From: Bacillota bacterium
Lineage (GTDB): Bacteria; Bacillota; Sulfobacillia; RBS10-35; JAJYVN01
Reading direction: 5' to 3'
Assembly: GCA_021791995.1 (NCBI GenBank)
Contig: JAJYVN010000192.1
Location: forward strand, 1 to 5,826
DNA: 5,826 bases
Part shown: piece after piece, positions 5,378 through 5,826 of the stretch
Numbering within the stretch: position 1 is the first letter of the stretch
How the letters are laid out: every line of letters begins with the position of its first letter
The notes under the pieces: model-generated
What the model was told of the DNA's origin: nothing
What the model saw: the letters and a program-made list of their open reading frames with translations, nothing else
Databases searched by the model: none
Position numbers and translations under genes: made by a program

Positions 5378-5801
5378 ATGCTCTCGACGAGACAGGTGGC
5401 CAAACGACTCGGCGTGTCTGTTCGGACGATCGATCGTTGGCAAGCAAACGGTAGACTGGTTCCGATCACTCGCTTGGAGAGTGGGCAACGGCGATTCTCG
5501 TCCCGGGACGTGGGTGCTTTGTTGCGTTTGGCGACGCACGATACAGAGCGTTGCGCAGTCTACGCTCGGGTTTCCGGCGAAACAAGCGGAAGATGGAAAC
5601 CTCCAGCGACCGAAGGACCGCCTCGTGAAGGCTGCGGGAGGGCGTCGATACGAGGTCACTGTCGTGGTGGCCGAACGAGCGGCGGGTTTGAACGAAACGC
5701 GTCGTGGACTCCGCCGCCTGCTACGAATGGCTACCGAAGGCGAGATTGATGTGGTTTTGGTAGAAACGGCGGCGAAGGAGGCGGAGGGACGTTCCGGGTA
5801 A
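5378..5801 (+). pseudogene. tnpA: IS607-family transposase TnpA (serine recombinase), frameshifted
   Basis: The first frame starts at ATG 5378 with a MerR-like helix-turn-helix: STRQVAKRLGVSVRTIDRWQ (3-22), then SGQRRFSSRDV (35-45). It reaches YARVS with the catalytic Ser66 at 5573-5575. From there homology jumps to the frame starting at 5577: AKQAEDGNLQRPKDRLVKAA, then YEVTVVVAERAAGLNETRRG and LRRLLRMATEGEIDVVLVE, all typical of the resolvase domain of IS607-type TnpA, to TAA at 5799-5801. Loss of two bases near 5576 (restoring RVS-x-AKQ) or one inserted base explains the break. The end is also degraded: the expected KDRLARFG-type segment is replaced by ETAAKEAEGRSG. The enzyme would normally cut and rejoin DNA through Ser66 to move the element; this copy is surely inactive. 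No tnpB is visible before the window ends, and IS607 elements lack inverted repeats, so the borders are unknown. Confidence 0.85.
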
Positions 5802-5826
5802 ATCCACCATGACGATACCAGCCACG

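Noticed and set aside
5802..5826. ATG at 5809 as the start of a tnpB or other gene
   Set aside because: Only six codons are visible and the nearest GGAGGG is about 20 bases away, too far to support a start.

Overview
The window looks like chromosomal DNA from a fairly GC-rich bacterium. The tRNAs carry encoded CCA ends, the C34 isoacceptors tRNA-Gln(CUG) and tRNA-Glu(CUC) are present, and purine-rich Shine-Dalgarno sequences sit before most genes. The phylum cannot be fixed from 5.8 kb. A Nitrospirota, NC10 or deltaproteobacteria-like lineage is only a guess.

Layout. (a) 1-154, + strand: the 3' end of gltX (glutamyl-tRNA synthetase). (b) 219-396, + strand: an extended -10 promoter, then tRNA-Gln(CUG) and tRNA-Glu(CUC) 7 bases apart. 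(c) 405-431: a strong hairpin that can terminate the tRNA unit on + and the converging operon on -. (d) 458-4022, - strand: a tight operon, in transcription order, of three different Gfo/Idh/MocA NAD(P)-dependent oxidoreductases followed by a yajQ-family gene; gaps are about 20-27 bases. (e) 4023-4341: an AT-poor gap with no convincing gene, probably holding the operon's leader or promoter. (f) 4342-5212, - strand: a class-I glutamine amidotransferase-like peptidase C26 (PuuD-like), followed 4 bases later by an unlisted-size 43-codon gene for a putative single-pass membrane protein. (g) 5237-5377: a possible C-terminal coding remnant on -. (h) 5378-5801, + strand: a frameshifted IS607-family tnpA (MerR-type HTH plus serine recombinase).

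How the genes may work together. Three dehydrogenases of one superfamily in one transcript suggest successive or parallel oxidation/reduction of related polyols, sugars or sugar derivatives; the substrate cannot be read from sequence. The C26 hydrolase would cleave a gamma-glutamyl or related amide, possibly in the same catabolic unit if transcription crosses the 319-base gap. gltX next to tRNA-Glu and tRNA-Gln groups an enzyme with the tRNA it charges, and with both if it is non-discriminating.

The points most worth a second look are the yajQ reading frame, whose conserved N-terminus has only an ATC codon where the start should be; the small membrane-protein gene; the triple oxidoreductase array with a variant active site in the middle member; and the recombinase broken directly after its catalytic serine. 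I did not find a clear new defence, CRISPR or retroelement system here.
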